A stretch of DNA of 64,000 bases, from the NCBI GenBank assembly GCA_944389945.1, contig CALXOF010000003.1, positions 1-64,000 on the forward strand. Reading direction: 5' to 3'. Positions 25,564-34,949 of this stretch are shown here, in pieces. Each line of letters opens with the position of its first letter. The first letter of the stretch is position 1. Origin of the DNA: an uncultured Kiritimatiellota bacterium (GTDB taxonomy: Bacteria > Verrucomicrobiota > Kiritimatiellia > RFP12 > DVOR01). Below the pieces are notes generated by a model. It worked only from the letters and a program-made list of their open reading frames with translations. It ran no database searches and was not told the DNA's origin. The translations under genes were made by a program, and so were the position numbers.

Positions 25564-25679
25564 TGTTCTGTTCCGTAACTCGCCGTTGTAACAAACGCAG
25601 TTCGCAAACGTCCCGTTCGTCCTGTGGGTTCCCGGCTTACGCTTACGTATTACCTGCGCGGTCCGGACGGCATCTCGCC

Positions 25680-26045
25680 TCACACCACTTCGGGCGCGAG
25701 GGAGATGACCTTCATCTGGCCCTTGTCGCGCAGCTCGCGCGCCACAGGCCCGAAAATGCGGGTACCCATCGGGTTGTGCTTCGCGTCGACGATCACGCAC
25801 GCGTTCTGGTCGAAGCGCACGTAGGAGCCGTCGGGACGCGCGATGGGGTGCGCCGTGCGCACGATGAGGGCGTGGCAGACCTGCCCCTTCTTCACCGCGC
25901 CGGTGGGGCTGGCCTCCTGGATGGAGACACGGATGATGTCACCCACCCCGGCGGTGCCCTTGCGCTGACCCAGGATGCGGAAGCACTTGGCGATCTTCGC
26001 GCCGGTGTTGTCCGCGACCACAAGCTTGCTCTCTTCGATGATCAT
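25680..26045 (-). CDS. rplN: 50S ribosomal protein L14 (uL14)
   Basis: 121 residues, normal length. It starts [22 protein letters not shown] and has [20 protein letters not shown] at the end. It forms an inter-subunit bridge. It lies three bases after rpsQ. Confidence 0.97.
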   Translation of the reverse strand: MIIEESKLVVADNTGAKIAKCFRILGQRKGTAGVGDIIRVSIQEASPTGAVKKGQVCHALIVRTAHPIARPDGSYVRFDQNACVIVDAKHNPMGTRIFGPVARELRDKGQMKVISLAPEVV

Positions 26046-26048
26046 GGC

Positions 26049-26312
26049 TTACTTCTCCTCAACGGAGACCAGGCGCCAGCGCTTGGTCTTGCTCAGGGGG
26101 CGGGTTTCCATGATGGTCACCGTGTCGCCCACTTTGGCCACGTTCGCTTCGTCATGCGCGTGGAACTTCTTGCTCGTCTTCACCACTTTCCCGTAGATGG
26201 GGTGGAGCAGGCGACGCTCGACGCGCACGGTGATGGACTTGTCGCCCGACTTGCTGACGACGGTGCCCTTGCGCACCTTGCGCGAACCGCGCTCGACAGT
26301 AGTTTCGCTCAT
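26049..26312 (-). CDS. rpsQ: 30S ribosomal protein S17 (uS17)
   Basis: 87 residues. An OB-fold protein with [23 protein letters not shown] and the signature [22 protein letters not shown]. It overlaps rpmC by four bases (ATGA), implying coupled translation. Confidence 0.97.
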   Translation of the reverse strand: MSETTVERGSRKVRKGTVVSKSGDKSITVRVERRLLHPIYGKVVKTSKKFHAHDEANVAKVGDTVTIMETRPLSKTKRWRLVSVEEK

Positions 26313-26506
26313 TTGTTCACCTTCTTCTGGTTGGCCACCGTCTTGAGCTGGGCAATGTCCTTGCGCAGCTTGGCGAGGCGCCCGGGGGCCTCGATGCCCG
26401 TGGTGGAGTTGTGCTTCAGGCGAAGCCCGCGCAGCTCAGTCTCCTTGTCGCGGATCTGGGCGGCGAGCTCCTCGGCGCTGAGGTCTTTGATTTCTGCGAT
26501 CTTCAT
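26309..26506 (-). CDS. rpmC: 50S ribosomal protein L29 (uL29)
   Basis: 65 residues, two helices: [24 protein letters not shown] and [16 protein letters not shown]. It sits at the polypeptide exit, next to the trigger-factor site. It lies between rplP and rpsQ as usual. Confidence 0.96.
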   Translation of the reverse strand: MKIAEIKDLSAEELAAQIRDKETELRGLRLKHNSTTGIEAPGRLAKLRKDIAQLKTVANQKKVNK

Positions 26507-26516
26507 GGCGTCCTCC

Positions 26517-26924
26517 TTAGCGGCTCACGAGCTGCGTGCGGATGCCCAGCTTGGTGTCGGCCAGGCGCAGGCACTCACGCGCCAGCGACTCGGGGATGCC
26601 GCCCACCTCAAAGAGCACCTTGCCGGGGAGCACCACGGCCACCCAGAATTCCGGATTGCCCTTACCGGAGCCCATACGGACTTCGATCGGCTTCTTCGTC
26701 ACCGGCTTGTCCGGGAAGATGCGGACCCAAAGCTTGCCCTTGCGCTTCATGTGGCGGTTGATCGCCACGCGGCAGGCCTCAATCTGGGTGTTCGTCACCC
26801 AGCCACGGCCCAGGGCCTTGATTCCGAACTCGCCGTAGGCGAGCTTGTCACCGCTCGTCGCGAACCCCTTGCGGGAGCCCTTCGACACCTTGCGGTGCTT
26901 CACGCGTTTAGGCATGAGAGGCAT
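26517..26924 (-). CDS. rplP: 50S ribosomal protein L16 (uL16)
   Basis: 135 residues. It has [19 protein letters not shown] and the L16 signature [16 protein letters not shown]. Two ATGs are possible. The first (26924) has a strong GGAAGGAGG four bases upstream and overlaps rpsC by 17 bases; the second (26915) starts MPKRVKHR. I keep the first because its SD spacing is better. Confidence 0.95.
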   Translation of the reverse strand: MPLMPKRVKHRKVSKGSRKGFATSGDKLAYGEFGIKALGRGWVTNTQIEACRVAINRHMKRKGKLWVRIFPDKPVTKKPIEVRMGSGKGNPEFWVAVVLPGKVLFEVGGIPESLARECLRLADTKLGIRTQLVSR

Positions 26925-27594
26925 AGTTCCTCCTTCCGCGGTCGCCGCCGCGCGCCTGGCGCGTGGGCTGGAAGTCTTCGCGCTTGCAGATCCACACCTT
27001 CACGCCGATCTTGCCGGCGGTGGTGTTGGCCTCCACAAAGCCATAGTCAATGTTGGCGCGGAGGGTGTGCAGGGGCACCTTGCCCTTCTTGCTCCACTCC
27101 ACGCGGGAAATCTCGGCGCCGTTGATACGCCCGGCGCAACGGATCTTGATCCCGTCCACGCCAAGCTCCATCGCCGTCTTCTCCGCGCGCTTGATGGCAC
27201 GCTTCACGGCAATGCGGTGCTCGATCTGCTGGGCGATGCTCTCGGCCACCAGCTGGGCGTCGGCGTCGGGCGTGCGGACCTCCTGGATGTCCAGGTAGAT
27301 TTCCTTGCCCGTCTTCTTCGCCAGGGCGGTCTTCAGCTTCTCCACGTCCTGGCCATTGCGCCCGACGATGATGCCCGGGCGGGCCGTGAAGATCACCACG
27401 CGCACGCGGTTGGCGTAACGCTCGATGCCGATCTTCGTGATGGCCGCGCCCTCGATGGACTTGCGGACCGTCTCACGGATGGCGTTGTCCTCGGCCAGGT
27501 TCAGGCCGAAATCCTGCTTCTTCGCGAACCAACGCGACTGCCACTGCTTGTTCAGGGCAATGCGGAAGCCGATAGGGTTGACTTTCTGTCCCAA
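26908..27594 (-). CDS. rpsC: 30S ribosomal protein S3 (uS3)
   Basis: 228 residues. It starts [20 protein letters not shown], has a KH domain ([21 protein letters not shown]) and the C-terminal [21 protein letters not shown]. It forms the mRNA entry site. It lies 15 bases after rplV. Confidence 0.97.
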   Translation of the reverse strand: MGQKVNPIGFRIALNKQWQSRWFAKKQDFGLNLAEDNAIRETVRKSIEGAAITKIGIERYANRVRVVIFTARPGIIVGRNGQDVEKLKTALAKKTGKEIYLDIQEVRTPDADAQLVAESIAQQIEHRIAVKRAIKRAEKTAMELGVDGIKIRCAGRINGAEISRVEWSKKGKVPLHTLRANIDYGFVEANTTAGKIGVKVWICKREDFQPTRQARGGDRGRRNYASHA

Positions 27595-27609
27595 GGTAGG
27601 CTCCTCGTT

Positions 27610-27942
27610 TTACTCGTTCGTCAACACCACCGTGAGGTGGCTGAGCTTCTTCTGGATCGGCTTGGCGCTGCCGCGCGCACCGCACCAGTAGCGCTTCATG
27701 CGCGTGCCCTCGTCGAAAACCGCCTTCTTCACCGTCAGCGTCTCGGGGTCGAGGTTGTTGTTGTTCTGCGCGTTCGCCGCAGCGGAGCGCAGCGTCGCAG
27801 CCAGGAAACGCGCCGCCTTCAGCGGGCTGAAATCCGCCACCGCAAGGGCGTCGGAGAGCTTCAGACCCTGCACGCGACGGGCGATCGGGCGCGCCTTGCG
27901 CACGGAGATGCGGAGATTGCGGGTGATGGCTTTCACTTCCAT
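27610..27942 (-). CDS. rplV: 50S ribosomal protein L22 (uL22)
   Basis: 110 residues. It begins MEVKAITRNLRISVRKARPIAR and ends in the WCGARGSAKPIQKKLSHLTVVL exit-tunnel hairpin region. It is the S10 operon member between rpsS and rpsC. Confidence 0.97.
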   Translation of the reverse strand: MEVKAITRNLRISVRKARPIARRVQGLKLSDALAVADFSPLKAARFLAATLRSAAANAQNNNNLDPETLTVKKAVFDEGTRMKRYWCGARGSAKPIQKKLSHLTVVLTNE

Positions 27943-27954
27943 GATCCGTCTCCT

Positions 27955-28233
27955 TTACTTCGAGGCCTTCTCGGTCAGGCCGCCGTGGGCCTTGAACGTG
28001 CGGGTGTTCGAGAACTCGCCCAGGCGGTGCCCGACCATGTTCTCGGTGATGAACACCGGCATGTGCTGCTTGCCGTTGTGGATCGCGAACGTGTGCCCCA
28101 CGAACTCAGGGAGCACCATCGAACGGCGCGACCACGTCTTGATCGGCAGTTTCTTGCCCGACGCGTTCATCTTCTCCACCTTGCGGAGAAGAGACGCCTC
28201 AACATACGGGCCCTTCTTAATGGAACGTGCCAT
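27955..28233 (-). CDS. rpsS: 30S ribosomal protein S19 (uS19)
   Basis: 92 residues. It begins [21 protein letters not shown] and has [30 protein letters not shown] and [20 protein letters not shown]. It sits in the 30S head and contacts S13. It lies five bases after rplB. Confidence 0.97.
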   Translation of the reverse strand: MARSIKKGPYVEASLLRKVEKMNASGKKLPIKTWSRRSMVLPEFVGHTFAIHNGKQHMPVFITENMVGHRLGEFSNTRTFKAHGGLTEKASK

Positions 28234-28238
28234 AAACG

Positions 28239-29063
28239 TTACTTCCTCCGCTTGACGATGAAGCGATTGCTGTTCTTGCGGCGGTTGCGCGTCTTCCCGC
28301 CCTTGGCGAGCTTGCCCCAGGGGCTGCGCGGGTGGCTGCCGCCGGACGTGCGGCCTTCACCGCCGCCCATCGGGTGGTCGACAGGGTTCATCGCCACACC
28401 ACGGACCGTCGGGCGGATGCCCAACAGGCGCTTGCGGCCGGCCTTGCCAAACCTCACGCCCGACCAATCGCCTTCGCCCACCACGCCGACCGTCGCCATG
28501 CAGAGCACGGAGACCATGCGGACTTCACCGGAGGGGAGGCGGAGCGTCGCCATGCCGTTCGCGCGGGCCATCAGCGTCGCGCTCGTGCCGGCGCTGCGCA
28601 CCATCTGCGCGCCCTTGCCGGGCACCAGCTCGATGTTGTGGACCGCCATGCCCAGCGGAATCTTCTCCAAGGGCAGCGCGTTGCCGACGGTCGGCTCCGC
28701 GTCAGGGCCGGAGACCACGGTCATGCCGGGCTTCAGGCCTTCGGGGGCCAGGATGTAGCGCTTCTCGCCGTCGGCGTAGTTCAGCAGGGCCAGGTTGGCC
28801 GTGCGGTTCGGGTCATAGCAGAGCGCCGCCACCTTCGCGGGGATCCCGTGCTTGTCGCGCAGGAAGTCCACGATGCGGAAACGGCGACGCACGCCGCCGC
28901 CACGATGGCGGACGGTGATGCGACCCTGGTTGTTGCGCCCGGCATTGCCGTTCTTCGCGACCGTCAAGTGCGCGACCGGCTTCTCCTTCGAGAGGTGGGT
29001 GCGCACCTGGGAAACGCGGAAGCGCATGCCCGGGCTGCGGGGTTTGTAACTCTTCAGTGCCAT
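28239..29063 (-). CDS. rplB: 50S ribosomal protein L2 (uL2)
   Basis: 274 residues. It starts [19 protein letters not shown] and has [21 protein letters not shown], then the peptidyl-transferase-proximal signature [22 protein letters not shown] with the conserved His. The ATG at 29063 matches the family; the frame is open further upstream without similarity. Confidence 0.97.
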   Translation of the reverse strand: MALKSYKPRSPGMRFRVSQVRTHLSKEKPVAHLTVAKNGNAGRNNQGRITVRHRGGGVRRRFRIVDFLRDKHGIPAKVAALCYDPNRTANLALLNYADGEKRYILAPEGLKPGMTVVSGPDAEPTVGNALPLEKIPLGMAVHNIELVPGKGAQMVRSAGTSATLMARANGMATLRLPSGEVRMVSVLCMATVGVVGEGDWSGVRFGKAGRKRLLGIRPTVRGVAMNPVDHPMGGGEGRTSGGSHPRSPWGKLAKGGKTRNRRKNSNRFIVKRRK

Positions 29064-29091
29064 AGATAGGGTGTCCTTTGGCTCTTTCTGT

Positions 29092-29364
29092 TTAGGCAAG
29101 CTCGATGCGCTCACCCTCGCGCAGCGTCACATACGCGCGCTTCCACGCCGGCGTCTGGGTGGTGCGGCGCGTGCGCGTCGCCACCGTGCGGGGACGGTAG
29201 TTCGCCGTGTTCACGCTCTTCACGTGCACGCCGAACTGCTCCTCCACCGCCGCGCGGATCTGGGGCTTCGTCGCCTCCGGGGCGACCTCGAGCATGTATT
29301 GGTTCATCGCGCCGATCAGGGTGCCCTTCTCGGTCACGGAGACCTTGCGGATAATCGTCTTCAT
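29092..29364 (-). CDS. rplW: 50S ribosomal protein L23 (uL23)
   Basis: 90 residues. It contains [44 protein letters not shown] and the RNA-binding loop around [17 protein letters not shown]. It docks trigger factor and SRP at the tunnel exit. It overlaps rplD by four bases. Confidence 0.97.
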   Translation of the reverse strand: MKTIIRKVSVTEKGTLIGAMNQYMLEVAPEATKPQIRAAVEEQFGVHVKSVNTANYRPRTVATRTRRTTQTPAWKRAYVTLREGERIELA

Positions 29365-30032
29365 TCCTGCACCGCCTTTCCGGTGGTCGCACGGGCCAGA
29401 CGCGCCATCAAGCCCTCAAGGGCCTGGGGCGTGACCACGATTTGCTTGTAGCGGCACAGCATGTAGACGTCCGTCTCCGCCACGGTGGCCAAATCCACGT
29501 TCGGCAGATTGCACACCGCGAGGATGAAGTTCTCGTTCGCGTCGCCGGCCAGGGCGTCGTCCGCGATGACGGTCAGGCAGGAGCGGGTCGCGCCCAGGGC
29601 CTTGTACATCGCGGCGGCCTGCTTGGTCTTGGGCTCCTCGAAGTTCAGGGAGTCCACCACGCACAGCTCGCCGGCGGCGATCTTGTCGCTCAGCGCGCGG
29701 GCGAAGGCCAGCGCCGCCACCTTCTTGTTGATCTTCTGCGCGTAATCGCGGGGCACGGGGCCGAAGGCCACGCCACCGCCACGCCACACAGGGTTGCGGC
29801 TACCGCCGAAGCTCGCACGGCCGGTCCCCTTCTGCTTCCAGGGCTTCTTGCCCGAGCCGGAGACTTCGCTGCGGTTCTTCGTCTTCGCCGTCCCGGCGCG
29901 CATCCCGTTCAGGATCGCCACCACGGTGTCCTTCACGGCCTGCTCGCCGCGGTCAAGCACCAGCTGCGCCTCGTCGACGGTCTTCTCGCCCGCCGCGGCG
30001 CCGGTCTTGTCGTAAACTTTGATCGTGCTCAT
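29361..30032 (-). CDS. rplD: 50S ribosomal protein L4 (uL4)
   Basis: 223 residues. The long internal loop (NRSEVSGSGKKPWKQKGTGRAS) reaches the exit tunnel, and the C-terminal Rossmann-like core ends in [19 protein letters not shown]. In E. coli L4 represses the S10 operon. It lies 10 bases after rplC. Confidence 0.97.
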   Translation of the reverse strand: MSTIKVYDKTGAAAGEKTVDEAQLVLDRGEQAVKDTVVAILNGMRAGTAKTKNRSEVSGSGKKPWKQKGTGRASFGGSRNPVWRGGGVAFGPVPRDYAQKINKKVAALAFARALSDKIAAGELCVVDSLNFEEPKTKQAAAMYKALGATRSCLTVIADDALAGDANENFILAVCNLPNVDLATVAETDVYMLCRYKQIVVTPQALEGLMARLARATTGKAVQE

Positions 30033-30042
30033 TGCTCAAGCC

Positions 30043-30669
30043 TCACTTCTTCAGCGCCTTCGTCACACGGACGATGCCGCCGTTGGGGCCGGGGACCGCG
30101 CCGTGCAGGAGGATGAGGTTCTCATCAGCCAGCACCTTCGCCACGCGGATGTTCTGGGTGGTGCGCGTCACGCTGCCCATGTGGCCGGGCATCTTCTTGC
30201 CCTTCTCGACCCAACCGGGCAGGTCACGTGCCGCGATGCCGCCGGGGCGGCGCTTGCTGTGGCCACCGTGGCCATGGGGGCCGCCGCGGAACTTGTAGCG
30301 ACGCACCACGCCCGCGAAGCCGCGGCCCTTCGTCGTCGCCTGCACGTCCACGTACGCCACGCCTTCAAAGACGCTCGCCGTGAGCGTGTCGCCGGCCTTG
30401 ACCTCGGCCGCGCCATCCCAGCGGAACTCCTGGATCACGCGCTGCGCAGGCACGCCGGCCTTCTCGAAACGCGTGCGCTCGGCCTTGCTCAGGCGCTGCG
30501 CCTTCTGCTCTTCGAACCCGAGCTGGGCGGCCACATAGCCATCCTTCTCGACGGTCTTCACTTGGACCACCGGGCAGGGGCCAACCTCGACCACCGTGAC
30601 GGGCACGGCCACGCCGTTCTCGTCCCAAATCTGGGTCATGCCGATCTTCTTGCCAATCAAGCCTTGCAT
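30043..30669 (-). CDS. rplC: 50S ribosomal protein L3 (uL3)
   Basis: 208 residues. It starts MQGLIGKKIGMTQIWDENG and contains KGRGFAGVVRRYKFRGGPHGHGGHSKRRPGGI and GHMGSVTRTTQN, the loop that reaches the peptidyl transferase centre. It lies 10 bases after rpsJ. Confidence 0.97.
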   Translation of the reverse strand: MQGLIGKKIGMTQIWDENGVAVPVTVVEVGPCPVVQVKTVEKDGYVAAQLGFEEQKAQRLSKAERTRFEKAGVPAQRVIQEFRWDGAAEVKAGDTLTASVFEGVAYVDVQATTKGRGFAGVVRRYKFRGGPHGHGGHSKRRPGGIAARDLPGWVEKGKKMPGHMGSVTRTTQNIRVAKVLADENLILLHGAVPGPNGGIVRVTKALKK

Positions 30670-30679
30670 GGTCCCCTCC

Positions 30680-30988
30680 TTAGATGCGAATGGTGATGTC
30701 CACGCCGGCCGGCAGGTTCAGCTTCTTGAGCTCATCGACGGTCTTCGCCGTCGGGCCCACGATGTCCAGCAGACGCTTGTGCGTCCGCATCTCGAACTGA
30801 TCCATCGACTTCTTGTCCACGTGCGGCGAACGGTTCACCGTGAAGCGCTCGATGCGCGTCGGCAGCGGGATGGGGCCGACGATCTGCGCGCCGGTGCTCC
30901 GCGCCGTGTCGAGGATCGCGCCCACGGCCTGGTCCAGCACCTTGTGGTCGTACGCCTGCAAGCGAATGCGTATGCGTTGACTTTGCAT
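30680..30988 (-). CDS. rpsJ: 30S ribosomal protein S10 (uS10, NusE)
   Basis: 102 residues. It contains [20 protein letters not shown] and the S10 signature [36 protein letters not shown]10 is also NusE, the partner of NusB in boxA-dependent antitermination, which fits the boxA ahead of this operon. The ATG at 30988 is the family start; a GTG two codons earlier is possible. Confidence 0.97.
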   Translation of the reverse strand: MQSQRIRIRLQAYDHKVLDQAVGAILDTARSTGAQIVGPIPLPTRIERFTVNRSPHVDKKSMDQFEMRTHKRLLDIVGPTAKTVDELKKLNLPAGVDITIRI

Positions 30989-30995
30989 GCTCACA

Positions 30996-33065
30996 TTACC
31001 TGTTGAGTAGTTCTTCTTTAACCGTTTTGGGCGCCACCGCAAACGCGCCGGGCTCCATCGTGTACCCGGCCCGCCCACGCGACAGCGAGCGGATCGCCGT
31101 GGCGTACCCAAACAGCTCCGCCAACGGCACCGACGCGCGCACTTCCTGAAGGTCGCCCTTCATCTCCATGTCGCGCACCTGGCCGCGGCGGCCGTTGATG
31201 TCCCCCATGATGTCGCCCACGTACTCGGGCGGCGTCACGATGTCGAGGGACATGATCGGCTCCAGGAACTCCGGCCCAGCGGCCAACGCCGCCTCCCGGA
31301 AGCCCATTACGGCCGCGCTCCTGAAAGCCACGTCCGAAGCCGTCTCATCGTCCAGCATGGCGCAATCGGTCACCTCCGCCCGCACGTCCGTCATCGGGAA
31401 ACGTGCCAAAACGCCGGTGGCTATTGCGTCAAATAAAGCGTCCTTTATGATAGCACAAACCTCGGGCCGGGGCAAGCGTTTTTCCGCGGCCCTGCTGACC
31501 GCCGCCTGCCGGCCCTCGCCACGCTTCAACGGGGAGACCTCGATCGTCAGCGTCGCGTAATGCCGCTTACCCGCGATCTCCCTGTCAAAGGTGTACGTCC
31601 GGCGGGCCACCGTGGTCACCGTCTCACAGTACGAGACCATCGGCTTGCCCGTGTTCGCCGTCACATTGAACTCACGTCTCAGGCGGTCGACGAGAATCTC
31701 CAAGTGGAGCTCGCCCATACCGCTCAAAATCTTCTGCCCCGTCTCCGCGTCCGTCCGCACCTGGCAGGTCGGGTCCTCCGCCGCCAGCAGGTCCAGCGCG
31801 TCGGCCAACTTGTCCTTCTCGGCCGTGCTCTTGGGCTCGATTGCCATGAACATCACCGGCTCCGGCGCCGTGATGCCCATCAGCGCCACCGGCTTATTCT
31901 CCGCGCACAGCGTGTCGCCCGTCGTGGCCTGTTTCAGGCCCACCACCGCGCCGATGTCGCCCGCCTGGAGAAGCTCAAGCTCCTCCTCCTCGTCGGACTT
32001 CACGCGCAGGATCTTCATCACGCGCTCACGCTGCCGCGTCCGGGGATTGTAAACATTCTGCCCCTTCTTCAACGTGCCGCCATAGACACGCACAAAGAAG
32101 AGCCGGCCCACATAAGGATCCGTCGCAATCTTGAAGACCAGCGCCGAGAGCGGCGCCGTCGGCGACATCTCGATCTCCGTCGCCTCCTCCGTCTTCACGT
32201 TCGTCCCCACCGGCGCCTTGCGCTCGCTCGGCGCGGGCAGATAATCCACCACCCCGTCCAGCAACGCCTGCACGCCCTTGTTCTTCAGGGACGACCCGCA
32301 GAAGACCGGCACCAGCGTCTGCGCGATCACGCAACGGCGAACCGCCGCCCGCACCGCCTCCGCCGGCTGCTCCGGATCCTCCAGGTAAGCCTCCATGAAA
32401 GCATCGTCCGCCTCGGCCAGCGCCTCCAGCAACGCCTCATGCGCCGCCTGCGCCTCATCGGCCAAAGCCGCGTCGATCGCCCCGTCCTCGAAGGCCTTGC
32501 CCTCCGCGTCCAGGTAACGCCGCTGCTTCATGGCAATCAAATCGATTTCACCCGCATAGCACTCCGCGGCCCCAACCGGCAACACCACCGGCACCGCGTT
32601 CGCCCCCAACTTCCCCTTCATCTCCGCCACCACGCGCTCAAAGTTCGCCCCCATCCGGTCCATCTTATTGACGAACGCGATGCGCGCCACGTGATAACGG
32701 TTCGCCTGGCGCCACACCGTCTCCGACTGCGGCTGCACCCCGCCCACCGCGCAGAAGACGCCCACCGCACCATCCAACACACGCAACGCGCGCTCCACCT
32801 CAATGGTGAAGTCCACGTGTCCGGGCGTATCGATAAGGTTGATTTGCGTCCCGCGCCAAGCGCAGGTGATCGCGGCCGAAGTGATCGTGATGCCACGCTC
32901 ACGCTCCTGCACCATCCAGTCCGTCACCGTATTCCCCTCGTCCACATTGCCGAGGCGGTGCGTCATTCCCGCATAAAAGAGGATACGCTCGGTCGTCGTC
33001 GTCTTGCCCGCGTCGATGTGGGCGACGATGCCGATATTCCGAATCTCTGCCAGGTCAGTGGCCAT
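30996..33065 (-). CDS. fusA: Elongation factor G
   Basis: 689 residues. The translocation GTPase has a P-loop [25 protein letters not shown], and [12 protein letters not shown] (NKMD), followed by domains II-V ending in [19 protein letters not shown]. The ATG at 33065 follows GAGGAATAC; an in-frame TTG at 33086 is less likely. Unusually it is the first gene here: rpsL and rpsG, which normally precede fusA, are not present upstream. Confidence 0.97.
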   Translation of the reverse strand: MATDLAEIRNIGIVAHIDAGKTTTTERILFYAGMTHRLGNVDEGNTVTDWMVQERERGITITSAAITCAWRGTQINLIDTPGHVDFTIEVERALRVLDGAVGVFCAVGGVQPQSETVWRQANRYHVARIAFVNKMDRMGANFERVVAEMKGKLGANAVPVVLPVGAAECYAGEIDLIAMKQRRYLDAEGKAFEDGAIDAALADEAQAAHEALLEALAEADDAFMEAYLEDPEQPAEAVRAAVRRCVIAQTLVPVFCGSSLKNKGVQALLDGVVDYLPAPSERKAPVGTNVKTEEATEIEMSPTAPLSALVFKIATDPYVGRLFFVRVYGGTLKKGQNVYNPRTRQRERVMKILRVKSDEEEELELLQAGDIGAVVGLKQATTGDTLCAENKPVALMGITAPEPVMFMAIEPKSTAEKDKLADALDLLAAEDPTCQVRTDAETGQKILSGMGELHLEILVDRLRREFNVTANTGKPMVSYCETVTTVARRTYTFDREIAGKRHYATLTIEVSPLKRGEGRQAAVSRAAEKRLPRPEVCAIIKDALFDAIATGVLARFPMTDVRAEVTDCAMLDDETASDVAFRSAAVMGFREAALAAGPEFLEPIMSLDIVTPPEYVGDIMGDINGRRGQVRDMEMKGDLQEVRASVPLAELFGYATAIRSLSRGRAGYTMEPGAFAVAPKTVKEELLNR

Positions 33066-33095
33066 GTATTCCTCGAATGCGTCCAAAAGGACCGG

Positions 33096-33130
33096 ATGAT
33101 GTCAAAGAGCATTGCCCCCACCTAGGGGCA
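33096..33130 (-). promoter_or_regulatory. Nut-like antitermination leader of the fusA-ribosomal operon
   Basis: On the minus strand a TGCCCC/GGGGCA hairpin (33130-33113) is followed by TGCTCTTTGACATCAT (33111-33096), which matches the boxA consensus in its TGCTCTTT core. NusB-S10 binding here would help polymerase through the ~17-kb operon. Confidence 0.6.
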
Positions 33131-33140
33131 AAACGCACAT

Positions 33141-33169
33141 AAAATACCAAAAGCCTTTACAAAAAGCAA
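33141..33169 (-). promoter_or_regulatory. Main promoter of the fusA-ribosomal super-operon
   Basis: TTGCTT (33169-33164), a 17-bp spacer and the extended -10 TGGTATTTT (box 33146-33141). The leader to the fusA ATG is about 70 nt and contains the hairpin-boxA pair. Confidence 0.65.
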
Positions 33170-33179
33170 GACCTTTTTG

Positions 33180-33700
33180 AGGGGCGGCGCTGCCGCCCCG
33201 CTGATTGGCTGATTCGCTGATTGGCGATTGGCGGCCGTTGTACAAACGGCGAAGCCGCCGTCCTATATGTCCTATACGTCCTATATGTCCTACCGCGTCG
33301 CAAAGACTGCCAAAATAGGAACCGCAGATTTCACAGATTGGGGCAGATTTGGGGCCGGCTACCGCCGGCAGGACTGCCAGAATAAGGGAACCGCAGATTT
33401 CACAGATTTGTTGCAGATTAAGGGCGTGCTAGCGCACGCAGGACGCGTGTTTGGAAGCTTGGAAGTTTAGAAGTTTGGAGGCTTGGCTTTTCGCGGCTTA
33501 GCCGCCCCGCACGACGCTCTCGCCCGTCGCCCGCAGGGGCGCTCCTGTATCTCCTGAATCTCCTGCATCTCCTGAGAAACGCCGTGGGCCTTCAAGAAGC
33601 CACAGAGACGCAAGGGATGGGCACGGTAGTGAGGCGCAACGCGCCGAACGGTGAAGTGTCCAGGCCCTTGCTTTCTTTTTGTGTCTTCGTGGAAACCTCT
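33180..33700. repeat. Intergenic repeat mosaic
   Basis: No gene. It holds GCTGATTG 8-bp runs (33200-33232), a TCCTATATG 9-bp run (33262-33292), 'GCAGATT' modules with the GGCCGGCTACCGCCGGC palindrome (33315-33380), TTGGARGY units (33450-33490), a CTCCTGTAT-type 9-bp run (33540-33572), and the cruciform module (about 33611-33696). Confidence 0.75.
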
Positions 33701-33707
33701 AAAAAGG

Positions 33708-33734
33708 AAAAGGCCCCGGGGACCGGGGCCTTGG
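33708..33734 (-). terminator. Terminator of the frameshifted secreted gene
   Basis: GGCCCCGG and CCGGGGCC pair around a 3-nt loop (33712-33730), followed on the minus strand by TTTTCCTTTTT. Confidence 0.8.
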
Positions 33735-33942
33735 GACAAATCCAAGTTTTCAGCCTGTTGGTCCGTGAGGTTCATGACCACGGCGTAGGTGATGACGTTG
33801 CCGCCTTTGCTGACGTAGGCATCCGGCAACGTGATTTGCCGACTAGTAGTCAAACTGGTGATATTCTTGAAGTTTGCCGCTTGGGCGCACCAGGGATTGC
33901 GGCGGCGAGGGCCGCCACCATAAAGAGGAATCTCCGAAACAT
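33735..33942 (-). pseudogene. Small secreted protein gene broken by a frameshift
   Basis: From the ATG at 33942 the minus strand encodes MFRRFLFMVAALAAAIPG, a signal-peptide start, but stops after 30 codons (33850). An adjacent frame continues CAQAANFKNITSLTTSRQI, as if after signal cleavage, and runs on through LPDAYVSKGGNVITYAVVMNLTDQQAENL to the terminator. A single-base change near 33890 would join them. A promoter (TGTTAAACT, box 34010-34005), an AAAGGA SD and a terminator all remain. It may be a recent pseudogene or a sequencing error. The product family is not recognised. Confidence 0.5.
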
Positions 33943-34059
33943 ATCGTGTCCTTTCTCCATGAGACTAAAGCGGGAGAGTGGAAACAATCTCCCAGAATGG
34001 AATCAGTTTAACACTTACCCCCCGAATGCAAGTTAAATCTTTTGTGCATACTGAGATGG

Positions 34060-34399
34060 GAGGGGCACTGGCGCCCCGGAGAACGGAACGTCTTAGGTTT
34101 CCACGAAGACGCGAAGGGGAATTGGCTGATTAGCTGATTGGCTGATTAGCTGATTGGGAAGTGGGGCGCTGCCCCACACCCCGGCAGGGGGAAGTTCTCC
34201 CTGCACCCCCGGCACGTCTGCGACGTGCCAACAGGCAACGCGGTAGGACATATAGGACCTATAGGACATATAGGACGGCGGCTGTCGCCGCTTGGAAAGC
34301 CAACCTTTCCCTTTTGCGTGCGGTAGCACGCCCCTAATCGGCTTTAATCGGCGTAATCGGCGGTTCCCTTCTGCGCTGTTTTTCGCCCTCCAGAAGGGT
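34060..34399. repeat. Intergenic repeat mosaic
   Basis: No gene. It contains GCTGATTA/GCTGATTG 8-bp runs (34122-34158), the three-hairpin module inverted (34161-34230), an AGGACATATAGGACC-type 9-bp run (34242-34275), and GCAGATT/GGCTTTAATC-type units (about 34330-34370). Confidence 0.75.
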
Positions 34400-34497
34400 G
34401 CTTCGCGGACCCTTAAGGGTTTCGGGTCGGACCACTATAGGGTCTCACCCTCGACCACTATAGTGGTTGACCTCGGACCACTATAGGGTCTCGGAAG
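34400..34497 (-). repeat. 98-bp palindromic CTATAG element, copy 2 (inverted)
   Basis: The inverted counterpart of 14574-14671. It keeps three ACCACTATAG boxes, including a perfect CCACTATAGTGG, and the CCCTTAAGGGTTTCGGGTCGG arm. Its outer ends have diverged (GGTCTCGGAAGG in place of GGTCTCAGAAAG). Confidence 0.8.
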
Positions 34498-34900
34498 GCC
34501 ACCTTAAAGGGCGGCTTCGCCACCCTAGAGAACAGAGAACAGAAAACAGAGCGCCCGCAAGCGGGCGACGGAGGAGGCGAAGGCGCTATGCAAAGGCGGC
34601 GTTAGCCGCAAAAGCCAAGCTGCCAAACTTCCCTGGCGCGTGTCAGGAGATTCAGGAGATGCAGGAGATACAGGAGGGCGCCTAAGGCGCCCAATTCTAA
34701 CAACATACTGGCAGTCCTGCCGGCGGTAGCCGGCCCTTAATCTGCCCAAAATCTGCGAAATCTGCGGTTCCCTACACTGGCAGTCCTGCCGGCGGTAGCC
34801 GGCCCTTAATCTGCCAAAATCTGCGGAATCTGCGGTTCCCCATTCTGGCAGTCCTGCGTGCGGCAGTACGCCGAACCAATCAGCTAATCAGCCAATCAGC
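34498..34900. repeat. Intergenic repeat mosaic
   Basis: No gene. A GARAACR run plus CCCGCAAGCGGGCGACGGA composite (34530-34575), an AGGAGATTCAGGAGATGC 9-bp run (34645-34678), three successive CTGCCAG/GCCGGCGGTAGCCGGC plus GCAGATT modules (34705-34850), and CTGATT-type units (34875-34900). Confidence 0.75.
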
Positions 34901-34902
34901 CA

Positions 34903-34945
34903 ACAAAAAAGCCCCGGCGGGTGCCGGGGCTTTTTTTGTTGCCAG
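34903..34945. terminator. Terminator of the ispE-rplI operon
   Basis: GCCCCGGC pairs with GCCGGGGC around GGGT (34910-34929), with A6 on one side and T7 on the other. It lies just after the rplI stop on the minus strand. Confidence 0.88.
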
Positions 34946-34949
34946 AGGG

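Noticed and set aside
16019-33065. Horizontal transfer of the ribosomal operon
   Set aside because: Gene order is canonical and composition fits the neighbours; only the absence of repeats sets it apart, which is expected for compact operons.
33467-33734. 128-codon minus-strand frame continuing the broken secreted gene into repeats
   Set aside because: It passes through a clear terminator hairpin and repeat modules, so the distal part is not a protein domain.
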